64,000 bases of DNA from a virus, in the IMG/VR virus record IMGVR_UViG_3300034072_000373, positions 1 through 64,000 of that record. One strand, 5' to 3'. Both the position numbers and the translations under genes were made by a program. The notes beneath the pieces are model-generated. The model saw only the letters and a list, made by a program, of their open reading frames with translations. It had not been told where the DNA came from and made no database searches. This document shows positions 1 through 5,522 of the stretch, in pieces. The number at the start of each line of letters is the position of its first letter. The first letter of the stretch is position 1.

Positions 1-19
1 GCACTGGTTCATCAGACAT
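1..19 (-). CDS. start of an unrecognised gene, cut by window edge
   Basis: Only the first six codons (MSDEPV) are inside the window. The ATG at 19 overlaps the stop of the preceding 31-codon gene as TAATG, the coupling used throughout this minus-strand block, which is the reason to believe it. Nothing can be said about function. Confidence 0.45.
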
Positions 20-114
20 TAGCCTATCCAATATGCTAAAGAGAAGAATGCGACGAGAGCCAAGAAGGTGAAACACCCATCAGGTTCTGGATCGTAATCA
101 GTGGTCAGTGCCAT
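19..114 (-). CDS. 31-residue single-pass membrane peptide
   Basis: The short ORF encodes an acidic N-terminus (MALTTDYDPEPDG) followed by one hydrophobic stretch (residues 14-30, CFTFLALVAFFSLAYWIG) that can span a membrane once. The ATG sits about 7 bases after a strong GAGGGA ribosome-binding site, and the frame overlaps the end of the upstream gene by 17 bases and the next start by one base. It is probably an early inner-membrane peptide of the kind phages use to alter the host envelope. Function is unknown. Confidence 0.6.
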   Translation of the reverse strand: MALTTDYDPEPDGCFTFLALVAFFSLAYWIG

Positions 115-463
115 TGGCAATTCCCTCAATGATTCTCATGCAAGCATGAGCATGTGTGATCCAAGGATCAGGCATACATGAGGTGACGAGAACAACCCCT
201 GAAACGTCTTGAGACATTTCAAAGATTTTCTCTAGCTCAAGCATGACTTCGAGATTTTCCTCTTTAATCTGCTGTTCGAGCCAGATGGAATATTCATCTA
301 CCTGATCAGCATATCGACGGATGGTGTAGTCATGTCCTCCACCACAATTGGTTCCCTTCTGTCCTAGCTTGATGCCAGAGGCAGTCATGGACAGTGGGCC
401 TTCATCCATATTGTATTGGAGGCCAGTGACTTTGTTTCCCTTACATTCTACGAGTATTACCAT
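98..463 (-). CDS. small protein, possibly DUF4326-like
   Basis: The 121-residue protein has a tyrosine/arginine-rich centre (HDYTIRRYADQVDEYSIWL), a helical stretch, then VVLVTSCMPDPWITHAHACM. This order (a 'Y..WL' helix, a hydrophobic strand ending in Cys-x-Pro, then a His-containing helix) resembles DUF4326 proteins, which are frequent in phages and of unknown function. The match is by eye only. AAGGA lies about 9 bases before the ATG; the start overlaps the end of the upstream gene by 7 bases. Confidence 0.6.
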   Translation of the reverse strand: MVILVECKGNKVTGLQYNMDEGPLSMTASGIKLGQKGTNCGGGHDYTIRRYADQVDEYSIWLEQQIKEENLEVMLELEKIFEMSQDVSGVVLVTSCMPDPWITHAHACMRIIEGIANGTDH

Positions 464-933
464 TCGAGAAATTCCTTGTAGCTATGAACTGCACGGGAAT
501 ATTCTAACTGTCTGCTCTCTGCCCTTATCCTTTGATAGTCAGGGTCAGTGTATTCCAGATGATGATTCTGTTCTGTTGGACTTATTTCAGGTTTTTTCTG
601 ATACATCAGACGATGTATGCCCTCGAAGAACTCCCATTTGTTGAGTTCTTTGATCTCTTCTTCCTGCAATAGCACGAAGTGAGTATATTTATAACCACGT
701 AATCTATGTGGTTCAGTTACAATTGTAACCTCCCACTCAACCATTGGATCAAAGTTAGGACTTACAAACATTGTGTTATTAGATGTGCTATCACATATAA
801 TAAAATGATCCCTGATCCAGTGCAGGCCAAAATTGTAATTTAGACAGATCACTGCCAATTGAATTCGTGGTTCTTGAATCTCTTGTGCGTCATGGATGAA
901 AGGAAGATGACGCCAATATCTACGCCTGTTCAT
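457..933 (-). CDS. hypothetical protein
   Basis: The 158-residue soluble protein is rich in aromatic, His and charged residues, without a motif I recognise. It has a basic start (MNRRRYWRH) and an acidic, helical C-terminal half. AAAGGAG is 8 bases before the ATG. The ribosome-binding site and start codon lie inside an unusual set of complementary segments (932-1003), so translation may be controlled by RNA folding. No transmembrane segment or signal peptide is seen. Confidence 0.7.
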   Translation of the reverse strand: MNRRRYWRHLPFIHDAQEIQEPRIQLAVICLNYNFGLHWIRDHFIICDSTSNNTMFVSPNFDPMVEWEVTIVTEPHRLRGYKYTHFVLLQEEEIKELNKWEFFEGIHRLMYQKKPEISPTEQNHHLEYTDPDYQRIRAESRQLEYSRAVHSYKEFLEW

Positions 934-1003
934 ACCCCAAACTCCTTTGGGTAATTATTGAGTCAGTTGACCCAAAATCTCCTACTTAGTTTTTGGGGTA
1001 TGA
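932..1003 (-). promoter_or_regulatory. candidate translation-control RNA fold in leader
   Basis: On the minus-strand transcript four short segments occur in order: CATACCCCAAA (1002-992), TTTTGGGT, ACCCAAAGGAG (which includes the Shine-Dalgarno) and TTTGGGGTATG (which includes the start codon). Segment 1 can pair with 4 over 11 bases and hide the AUG; segment 2 can pair with 3 (TTTGGGT/ACCCAAA) and hide the Shine-Dalgarno; 1 can also pair with 2, and 3 with 4, giving alternative folds. The pairings are read from the sequence; a switch function is inference. Confidence 0.45.
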
Positions 1004-1012
1004 GTTCAACTT

Positions 1013-1216
1013 TTAGGACAGAGTTGAGGTCAGGAACTGACGATCACCGAGGTTTGCACTCTCGATCAGCTTACCCTTGTAGAGAACAGAGGGAACTGAG
1101 AGTGTGCCAGTCAGGCGCTTCACTTCATCCTGATACACCTTGGTTTCATCCTTGGTGGTCTGCTTATTGCTATCGCTACGCTCAACAACACCAGCGTTCT
1201 GCTTATTCTTTGCCAT
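1013..1216 (-). CDS. 67-residue hypothetical protein
   Basis: This is a small, charged, hydrophilic protein. Residues 1-30 are Lys/Gln/Thr-rich and look disordered; the second half (VPSVLYKGKLIESANLGD) looks folded. AGGA lies about 9 bases before the ATG. It follows a strong terminator (1235-1274), so it is expressed by read-through or from an unseen promoter. I do not recognise the family. Confidence 0.6.
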   Translation of the reverse strand: MAKNKQNAGVVERSDSNKQTTKDETKVYQDEVKRLTGTLSVPSVLYKGKLIESANLGDRQFLTSTLS

Positions 1217-1234
1217 TTTGATCTATCCTATGAT

Positions 1235-1274
1235 GAAAAAATATGGGAACCATGAGACTGAATCCCATGGTTCC
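1235..1274 (-). terminator. intrinsic terminator
   Basis: GGGAACCATG (1245-1254) pairs perfectly with CATGGTTCCC (1265-1274). On the minus strand the stem is followed by ATATTTTTTC, a proper U-tract. It ends the single-gene transcription unit 1284-1658. Confidence 0.85.
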
Positions 1275-1283
1275 CTATGTTGG

Positions 1284-1658
1284 TTACTTGAGCTTGACAG
1301 CGAAGACGTTGCCTTCACTGACGGTCTGCGGCTGAGCGTCGTCAATGCGACGGACCTGAGCCTTGAGGTTGATCACCGCATCTTCGCCGGGCTTCAGCGA
1401 CTGAGCGATCTCCATGATCTGCGACAGCAGATCGTTCTGAGCAGCACGGAACTGCTTGAACTTTTCGTTCTTGCCACTCACCTTGAGCGGCTGGACCGAA
1501 TCCAGCGGAATGCCCATAGGCACCGACAGGAACGGATATTCTTCGTCTTCGGTTTCGACACCGACATTCAGCCAGAACTGGCTGGGTTCACGATCTTCTG
1601 CCTGAGCAGCAGGAGCCGACGAACGGTTGCCGAAACGGATGGGGAGTTCAACTGCCAT
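1284..1658 (-). CDS. small phage protein with its own early promoter
   Basis: The 124-residue protein starts MAVELPIRFGNRSS, has a central FWLNVGVETEDEEYPFLSVP stretch and ends in a helix and strands (GEDAVINLKAQVRRI). Its composition (beta-rich, acidic) suggests a compact soluble protein, perhaps a nucleic-acid or protein-binding factor; the family is familiar among phage hypotheticals but has no known role. The ATG at 1658 is chosen because AAGGA is 8 bases upstream. It is framed by a vRNAP-type hairpin promoter upstream and a strong terminator downstream, which suggests abundant, separately controlled early expression. Confidence 0.75.
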   Translation of the reverse strand: MAVELPIRFGNRSSAPAAQAEDREPSQFWLNVGVETEDEEYPFLSVPMGIPLDSVQPLKVSGKNEKFKQFRAAQNDLLSQIMEIAQSLKPGEDAVINLKAQVRRIDDAQPQTVSEGNVFAVKLK

Positions 1659-1725
1659 GATATATTTCCTTCTTTTGACTTCTCTTGATGTTGAAAGGGG
1701 CTGTGAGTAACTCACTTACATACAA

Positions 1726-1747
1726 CCCCAAACGGCCGAAGGCCGTT
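1726..1747 (-). promoter_or_regulatory. N4 vRNAP-type hairpin promoter
   Basis: The plus strand, which is the template for leftward transcription, reads AACGGCC-GAA-GGCCGTT (1731-1747): a perfect 7-bp stem with a 3-base, purine-centred loop. N4 vRNAP promoters are known to be template-strand hairpins with a 5-7 bp stem, a 3-base loop with the central purine at -11, and template C at +1/+2. Taking A1739 as -11 puts +1 at C1728 and +2 at C1727, so the RNA would begin GGG about 70 bases before the 1284-1658 gene. Confidence 0.75.
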
Positions 1748-1759
1748 AAACCAAACGAA

Positions 1760-1930
1760 TTACTCTAACAATTCGTAGGTAATAGTCCGCTTGTGCAAGG
1801 TTACATTAGAACCTTGAGAGCGTAATTTGTGTAGCCGTTTGGTGGCTAACTCAATATCATTAGAAATACATACATCTGTCCCCTTCTTTGACCGCACAAC
1901 ATATGAAATATCTGGTGCTGGAATAGTCAT
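1760..1930 (-). CDS. 56-residue hypothetical protein
   Basis: The product starts MTIPAPDISYVVRSKKGTD and is basic and beta-rich. The ATG at 1930 follows AAAGGA at 9 bases and overlaps the previous stop by 4 bases. Its size, its position and the 'RLHKL' helix recall the next gene upstream (RLNKL), so the two may be distant duplicates. Function is unknown. Confidence 0.6.
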   Translation of the reverse strand: MTIPAPDISYVVRSKKGTDVCISNDIELATKRLHKLRSQGSNVTLHKRTITYELLE

Positions 1931-2100
1931 GCGATTCGTTCCTTTAAGATGCTCCAACGGACATCCCGAACCAATACAGGTATGTAGAGGAATGCCGGTT
2001 CATCGTAGAGCTTGTTGAGACGTTCAGCTTCAGCATGTGCTTCAGCTTTGCTGTAATAGAGTTTACCTGCCCTTGATACGGATCGTTTGATTGTGCTCAT
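1927..2100 (-). CDS. 57-residue hypothetical protein
   Basis: This small basic protein (MSTIKRSVSRAGKLYYSKAE...) has a central helix AEAERLNKLYD and a C-terminal beta stretch. The ATG at 2100 lies within the end of the upstream gene, and no strong Shine-Dalgarno is seen, so translation is probably coupled. The start is less certain than in neighbouring genes. Confidence 0.5.
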   Translation of the reverse strand: MSTIKRSVSRAGKLYYSKAEAHAEAERLNKLYDEPAFLYIPVLVRDVRWSILKERIA

Positions 2101-2395
2101 TATAGAGTTTACGAAGGATTTCACGATTCTTGGCTCCTGTCCTGCCCATGGATTTGAACTCAAGGACACCACGGTCCCAAAGCTGACCACGCTTTGCACG
2201 GATGCGATACAAGCTCACACCCTTGGGCAATACTCGAAGTATTTCTTCAGCAGTGTGTGGTTGATTGAAGATATGACGGAGATAATAATCCCGCTGATAA
2301 TTGATCGGAGTGTTAGGAGCACCACGATCAACATGGACAGTAACCCGCTCATTGAGTAGGTTACGCTGGATGAATGATTTGAGATAGTCGAACAT
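2063..2395 (-). CDS. hypothetical protein
   Basis: The 110-residue basic protein has an N-terminal helix, a central AEEILRVLPKGVSLYRIRA segment and a C-terminus rich in Arg/Lys. The start overlaps the upstream stop by one base (translational coupling). No family is recognised; the net positive charge and the helix followed by basic strands would fit nucleic-acid binding, but this is not demonstrated. Confidence 0.65.
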   Translation of the reverse strand: MFDYLKSFIQRNLLNERVTVHVDRGAPNTPINYQRDYYLRHIFNQPHTAEEILRVLPKGVSLYRIRAKRGQLWDRGVLEFKSMGRTGAKNREILRKLYNEHNQTIRIKGR

Positions 2396-2856
2396 CAGTA
2401 TTTCATCCTTTCCTGACGATACTGTTCATATTCAGCATTCCACCGTGACATGAGTTCACGATAGATTGTATGAGCATCACTCTCACTATGTGAGAGATAC
2501 CAGTTGTTGTAGGTTTGAGGCTTTACATGCGAATCCAGATATGAATTGCTATGATATCTGGAGCCTTTACTTCCTCCCAAGAACTCCTTCGATACGAAGA
2601 AGTCTTTGTATGGTCGGAACTTAGGTTTGCCGAATGTTTCGCAAGAATGGTCCAACAAGTGGACTACACCGAGATATTCAGGCTCTAGAACCTTCGTGGC
2701 TCCACCTTGTCCCACACGCCAGATAGGCTCTCCAATCTCCAGCAAATCTGGAGAATAGACATACAGCGTAAGATCAATTGGACCCATATAAGCGAAGTTG
2801 AAAGGGCTAGGCTGTGCGAGTTCATCACGCATACGCTCGGATTGATACAGCAACAT
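2395..2856 (-). CDS. hypothetical protein
   Basis: The 153-residue Tyr/Ser/His-rich soluble protein has no recognised motif. It is tightly coupled at both ends (one-base overlaps) in the small-gene operon, so it is almost certainly translated. Possible landmarks are LDHSCETFGKPKFRPYKDFF in the middle and a charged helical C-terminus. No function can be proposed. Confidence 0.65.
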   Translation of the reverse strand: MLLYQSERMRDELAQPSPFNFAYMGPIDLTLYVYSPDLLEIGEPIWRVGQGGATKVLEPEYLGVVHLLDHSCETFGKPKFRPYKDFFVSKEFLGGSKGSRYHSNSYLDSHVKPQTYNNWYLSHSESDAHTIYRELMSRWNAEYEQYRQERMKY

Positions 2857-3395
2857 TAGCGGTTATCCTTTATTTCTTGGAGGATATCAGCAAGAGACTT
2901 GCCAATAGGTGCATTCATGTAGCGATCCATTTCTGCTGAATAGCAGCGATGATCTTCATGCTCGAAGTTGTCGATTGGGTTGTAATATGGACCATCATCG
3001 TAGTAATAATCCACATCATATAGATAATCATTGAAGTGCAAGCCTTCATCATAATCATCTTGAGGATACTCATAGTCATCCTCTGCACCATACCACCAAT
3101 CAGGTAGTTCCATTGGCTCATCGTCATACCAATCGAGGTCGTCATAATATTCCTCGATATCGCCCATCATATCTTCATAGAGGGCGAACTTGATTTGGAG
3201 CTTGGCAGCTTGTCTGCGGACACGACTGGAATATCGCACCATCTTGGAGCGAGATTTAGTCCAGTCATATTCCCAGTTGTTAGCTTTGACTGTGCCATGC
3301 CTGTCGTAATTAACGCCACACATGACTTCAGATGGATAGCGTTGACGCATTGCCTTACGCTTCCACTTAGGGTTGGCTCTACGAGTCCAGCCCAT
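2856..3395 (-). CDS. bipartite basic / Asp-Tyr-rich acidic protein
   Basis: The 179-residue protein is sharply two-part. Residues 1-70 are strongly basic (RRANPKWKRKAMRQRYPSE, RVRRQAAKLQ). Residues 75-155 form an Asp/Glu/Tyr-rich tract (IEEYYDDLDWYDDEPMELP, DVDYYYDDGPYYNP). Such acidic, aromatic tracts occur in DNA-mimic anti-host proteins and in histone-like chaperones; here it is only a compositional resemblance. The start overlaps the upstream stop (TAATG). It sits in the early block where phages keep host take-over factors. Confidence 0.65.
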   Translation of the reverse strand: MGWTRRANPKWKRKAMRQRYPSEVMCGVNYDRHGTVKANNWEYDWTKSRSKMVRYSSRVRRQAAKLQIKFALYEDMMGDIEEYYDDLDWYDDEPMELPDWWYGAEDDYEYPQDDYDEGLHFNDYLYDVDYYYDDGPYYNPIDNFEHEDHRCYSAEMDRYMNAPIGKSLADILQEIKDNR

Positions 3396-3583
3396 TAGTC
3401 TTTACTCGACAGATATTCATGGATCATGAGTGCAAATGCACCAGCAGCAGCCATGCACTGTGCAAATGCCACATAGAGCAGACCCTTGAATTGATACATC
3501 AGTTGATGATTATACTCATCGGTCTGGATGGCGATCATGAATGCGCAGAGCACATTGAAGATGATGAAAATGAACTTAGCCAT
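3395..3583 (-). CDS. two-pass small membrane protein
   Basis: The 62-residue product has two hydrophobic segments, residues 3-19 (KFIFIIFNVLCAFMIAI) and about 33-55 (LLYVAFAQCMAAAGAFALMI), separated by a short polar turn. AAGGA is 9 bases before the ATG. It lies in the early block, away from the lysis cassette, so a holin role is not favoured; an effect on the host inner membrane is more likely but unproven. Confidence 0.65.
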   Translation of the reverse strand: MAKFIFIIFNVLCAFMIAIQTDEYNHQLMYQFKGLLYVAFAQCMAAAGAFALMIHEYLSSKD

Positions 3584-3585
3584 GA

Positions 3586-3768
3586 TTACTTGTCCTTATT
3601 AATGAAATATAAGTGAGCAGCTTCCCATGCTTCAGAAAGTTCAGGAGTCATTACCATAAGGCCCGTTATATTATCACTTGAGCCGTCTGGATGTTGTCTG
3701 CCTGTGCGAATTTCTCTCTGAGAAGCATCTAAAGCTAGTAATAGGTTTGATAAAAGTTCTTCAACCAT
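3586..3768 (-). CDS. 60-residue hypothetical protein
   Basis: This helical acidic protein starts MVEELLSNLLLALDASQREI. AAGGA precedes the ATG by 9 bases, and the start overlaps the upstream gene by 8 bases. I do not recognise it. The helix-loop-helix look (second helix ELSEAWEAAHLYFI) would suit a small protein-binding factor. Confidence 0.6.
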   Translation of the reverse strand: MVEELLSNLLLALDASQREIRTGRQHPDGSSDNITGLMVMTPELSEAWEAAHLYFINKDK

Positions 3769-3937
3769 GGTTGAATGTCCTTATATCATATCGAAGACCA
3801 GCTTCGAGTTTCCACCAATCATCACTACCGATGACATAGACAGTCCAGTTTTTATCGAACAAGTCGAATTGGACTAATTCATCGTATGGTTCCCATGAAC
3901 CATCATCATGGATGATTACAGCTTCACCATCTCTCAT
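3761..3937 (-). CDS. 58-residue hypothetical protein
   Basis: This small acidic, Trp-rich protein starts MRDGEAVIIHDDGSWEPYDE. The ATG at 3937 is chosen because GGAG lies about 9 bases upstream and because the longer reading frame would run through the zinc-finger gene that occupies the preceding DNA in another frame. Its beta-rich pattern is compatible with a small barrel. Function is unknown. Confidence 0.6.
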   Translation of the reverse strand: MRDGEAVIIHDDGSWEPYDELVQFDLFDKNWTVYVIGSDDWWKLEAGLRYDIRTFNHG

Positions 3938-3941
3938 TGGA

Positions 3942-4097
3942 TTAGTTCTCCGGGTTTTCCATTTTAGACAACCAATCCGACATCTCGATATCGGTTGGCT
4001 CATACATGTTCTCATCAGGGATGGAGCAATCTTCGGAATGATCCGTAGCTTCATCATATATCTTCTGCTGACAAAGCCCGCAGTTATATGCTTTCAT
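3942..4097 (-). CDS. 51-residue zinc-finger protein
   Basis: The product begins MKAYNCGLCQQKIYDEATDH and continues SEDC, giving Cys-x2-Cys-x10-His-x3-Cys (residues 6, 9, 20, 24), a clear single zinc-binding module, followed by an acidic tail rich in Asp/Glu. GGAG is about 8 bases before the ATG. It is short enough to be missed by standard gene callers. Small zinc-finger proteins with acidic tails commonly bind nucleic acid or host transcription proteins; that role is inference. Confidence 0.65.
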   Translation of the reverse strand: MKAYNCGLCQQKIYDEATDHSEDCSIPDENMYEPTDIEMSDWLSKMENPEN

Positions 4098-4123
4098 GGT
4101 TCTTTCTCCATTAGTTATAATAA

Positions 4124-4150
4124 CCTTGGATATTTCTACCCAAGGCTATT
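4124..4150 (-). terminator. weak intrinsic terminator
   Basis: CCTTGG (4124-4129) pairs with CCAAGG (4140-4145). On the minus strand TTATTATAA follows the stem. The short stem and interrupted U-tract suggest partial termination between the 4154-4372 gene and the zinc-finger gene. Confidence 0.45.
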
Positions 4151-4153
4151 GAA

Positions 4154-4372
4154 TTAATGTTTGATTTGAGAGAGCATGAACCGACCAAGAGCGAAGATAC
4201 GCTCATTGGATTGAGCCAGTTCAAGCTTGAGTTTGACCACATTGTCTTCAGCAACAATGAGTTTATTGAGCCAAGCCTTCTTGGTTCGAGGATGAGTTGA
4301 GGTTTCCATACGTTCTTTGATATGGAAAACCATATATTCTGCATCCAGCAGAGTTTCCTCACGAGTTTTCAT
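4154..4372 (-). CDS. 72-residue helical protein
   Basis: The highly helical, charged protein starts MKTREETLLDAEYMVFHIKE, and a second long helix (LIVAEDNVVKLKLELAQSNERI) may form a coiled coil. It begins two bases after the stop of the upstream 55-codon gene with no clear Shine-Dalgarno, which points to coupled translation. No family is recognised. Confidence 0.6.
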   Translation of the reverse strand: MKTREETLLDAEYMVFHIKERMETSTHPRTKKAWLNKLIVAEDNVVKLKLELAQSNERIFALGRFMLSQIKH

Positions 4373-4374
4373 AT

Positions 4375-4542
4375 TTATGCTCGGACAATCTTGGTTTCAA
4401 AACCACGATCATCTCGCCAGTATTTTCCCTGACGAATTGCTGCGTCAACATTCTTATGAATATAAACTTTCACGCAATTGGGGAATTTTACTTTTACATG
4501 AAATTTCGCTGCGCTCAATTTCGTCTGCGACTGATAGGACAT
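4375..4542 (-). CDS. 55-residue basic hypothetical protein
   Basis: The product starts MSYQSQTKLSAAKFHVKVKF and ends KYWRDDRGFETKIVRA; it is basic and beta-rich. A very good ribosome-binding site (GGAGG) sits 8 bases before the ATG, and the stop is followed at once by the next gene. It is just below the usual 60-codon cut-off. A small beta-sheet nucleic-acid-binding protein would fit the charge pattern, but the family is unknown. Confidence 0.65.
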   Translation of the reverse strand: MSYQSQTKLSAAKFHVKVKFPNCVKVYIHKNVDAAIRQGKYWRDDRGFETKIVRA

Positions 4543-4672
4543 GGAATTTTCCTCCAGATACTAAATTTTCCATACAATCGAAGATTGTCACGAAACTGCG
4601 TTTCGCAACGTCTACGCTTCGCTCCGACTGTTATTTTCTTCTTATGGAAAGTAGAGAAAAGTAGAATTTTCT

Positions 4673-4695
4673 GATCCCATCCTTCGGATGGAATC
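4673..4695. repeat. long-stem hairpin with 3-base loop
   Basis: GATCCCATCC-TTC-GGATGGAATC can pair at 9 of 10 positions around a 3-base loop. The geometry is that of the vRNAP promoters at 5081 and 1726, but the GAA loop is on the opposite (minus) strand and no template CC is found at the predicted +1. It lies in the leader between a terminator and the 55-codon gene. Confidence 0.5.
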
Positions 4696-4712
4696 GAATT
4701 CTTCTATCAACT

Positions 4713-4740
4713 AAAAATGCGGGGATTTCTCCCCGCATCC
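4713..4740 (-). terminator. intrinsic terminator
   Basis: ATGCGGGG (4717-4724) pairs with CCCCGCAT (4731-4738); on the minus strand TTTTTAG follows. It closes the first early unit (gene 4744-5055) a few bases after its stop codon. Confidence 0.85.
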
Positions 4741-4743
4741 TTC

Positions 4744-5055
4744 TTATTTCTCCAAGATTTCCGTATATTCTGCCAGAAGCGAATTGAACAATTCAGCATC
4801 AGCTTCATCGGTCATCATATTCTCGATTTCCTTGCGCGCCTTAAAGTCTGCAAGGGCAGCCTCACGAGCAAGCTTCTTGTCGAGCTTCTTTAAGGCAATC
4901 TTGTTATTCTTCTGGGTCTCTACCTTATACAGGTTAGCGTTGTCATGCCAAGCAGTTACAACTGAGTTGAGTGCATCAACAGACAGAGTAGCAGTATCAG
5001 CTACCTTAACAACAGTGTTGAAGATAGAGCCAGCAGTCTGAGTGATAGTAGCCAT
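4744..5055 (-). CDS. 103-residue helical protein, first early gene after promoter
   Basis: The product starts MATITQTAGSIFNTVVKVAD. Residues 1-35 form an amphipathic, small-residue helix; residues 45-80 are very Lys/Ala/Glu-rich (KLDKKLAREAALADFKARKE) and probably form a coiled coil. AAGGA precedes the ATG by 6 bases. It is the first gene downstream of the hairpin promoter with predicted +1 at 5084, so it should be among the earliest and most abundant transcripts. Function is unknown. Confidence 0.75.
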   Translation of the reverse strand: MATITQTAGSIFNTVVKVADTATLSVDALNSVVTAWHDNANLYKVETQKNNKIALKKLDKKLAREAALADFKARKEIENMMTDEADAELFNSLLAEYTEILEK

Positions 5056-5080
5056 GGTTAGTCCTTATAATGGGCATCAT

Positions 5081-5101
5081 TACCCATATGGCCGAAGGCC
5101 A
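5081..5101 (-). promoter_or_regulatory. N4 vRNAP-type hairpin promoter
   Basis: On the plus (template) strand TGGCC-GAA-GGCCA (5089-5101) forms a 5-bp hairpin with a purine loop. With A5095 as -11, the predicted +1 and +2 are C5084 and C5083, so the RNA starts GG, as at N4 early promoters. The transcript runs leftward into 4744-5055 with a leader of about 29 bases. Loop sequence, orientation and start bases all match the second copy at 1726-1747. Confidence 0.75.
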
Positions 5102-5120
5102 ATACATAAGGGGGCCACTA

Positions 5121-5184
5121 CTGGTGTTAATAAGTGTTAACCGGGGGGGTATGTTTACATTACCCCGGTGTTCACCAGTGTTAT
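5121..5184. repeat. two 20-bp repeats with paired GTGTT half-sites
   Basis: CTGGTGTTAATAAGTGTTAA (5121-5140) and CCGGTGTTCACCAGTGTTAT (5165-5184) agree at 15 of 20 positions. Each has two GTGTT units exactly 10 bp apart, and the copies are 44 bp apart, so all units fall on nearly one face of the helix. They lie directly upstream of the early promoter and are separated by a run of seven G (5143-5149). They could be binding sites for a phage or host protein, or origin iterons. Confidence 0.5.
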
Positions 5185-5258
5185 ATTACATTGGAACATA
5201 ATTATCAAAAAATTCAGTATAAAATACAATATAATTATGACTATCTCTATAACCGTAT

Positions 5259-5426
5259 TTATGTTGTGTTACGTGGAATGAGTGTATATGTCCCGTCTCC
5301 GTTGTCTTTCCAATCAACGAATTGGAAGTCTTTCCACTCTTCTTCAAATTCTAATGGGAGAGGTAAGGTGATTTCATCCCTCTCATTTCTATGAATCCAT
5401 TGAGAATATATTGGTCCCTGTCTCAT
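5259..5426 (-). CDS. 55-residue acidic hypothetical protein
   Basis: The frame reads MRQGPIYSQWIHRNERDEIT, continues with LPLPLEFEEEWKDFQFVDWK and ends NGDGTYTLIPRNTT. The balanced, protein-like composition and an AGGA site 7 bases before the ATG support it over the longer ORF on the other strand. It lies in an otherwise non-coding control region, upstream of the early promoter at 5081, so it needs its own promoter. Function is unknown. Confidence 0.6.
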   Translation of the reverse strand: MRQGPIYSQWIHRNERDEITLPLPLEFEEEWKDFQFVDWKDNGDGTYTLIPRNTT

Positions 5427-5448
5427 GGCTCAGTCCTATTCAAGGTTA

Positions 5449-5474
5449 GGGGGAGGGTTTAAGGGAACACGGGG
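5449..5474 (+). other. G-quadruplex motif
   Basis: The plus strand reads GGGGG-A-GGG-TTTAA-GGG-AACAC-GGGG: four runs of at least three G with loops of 1, 5 and 5 bases, fitting the canonical quadruplex rule. It lies in the 252-base stretch 5427-5678, which otherwise holds no gene that I can support. Confidence 0.6.
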
Positions 5475-5522
5475 TTGACCAGAGGCAACAAGGGGGTTCC
5501 ATTTATATCTCGTAAGCACATG

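Noticed and set aside
1140-1688. 182-codon plus-strand ORF
   Set aside because: It is antisense to two minus-strand genes with good ribosome-binding sites, and it crosses a terminator.
5134-5394. 86-codon plus-strand ORF in the control region
   Set aside because: It begins inside a GTGTT repeat and G-run, has unusual Tyr/Ile-rich composition and no Shine-Dalgarno. The minus-strand 55-codon frame at 5259-5426 is far more protein-like.
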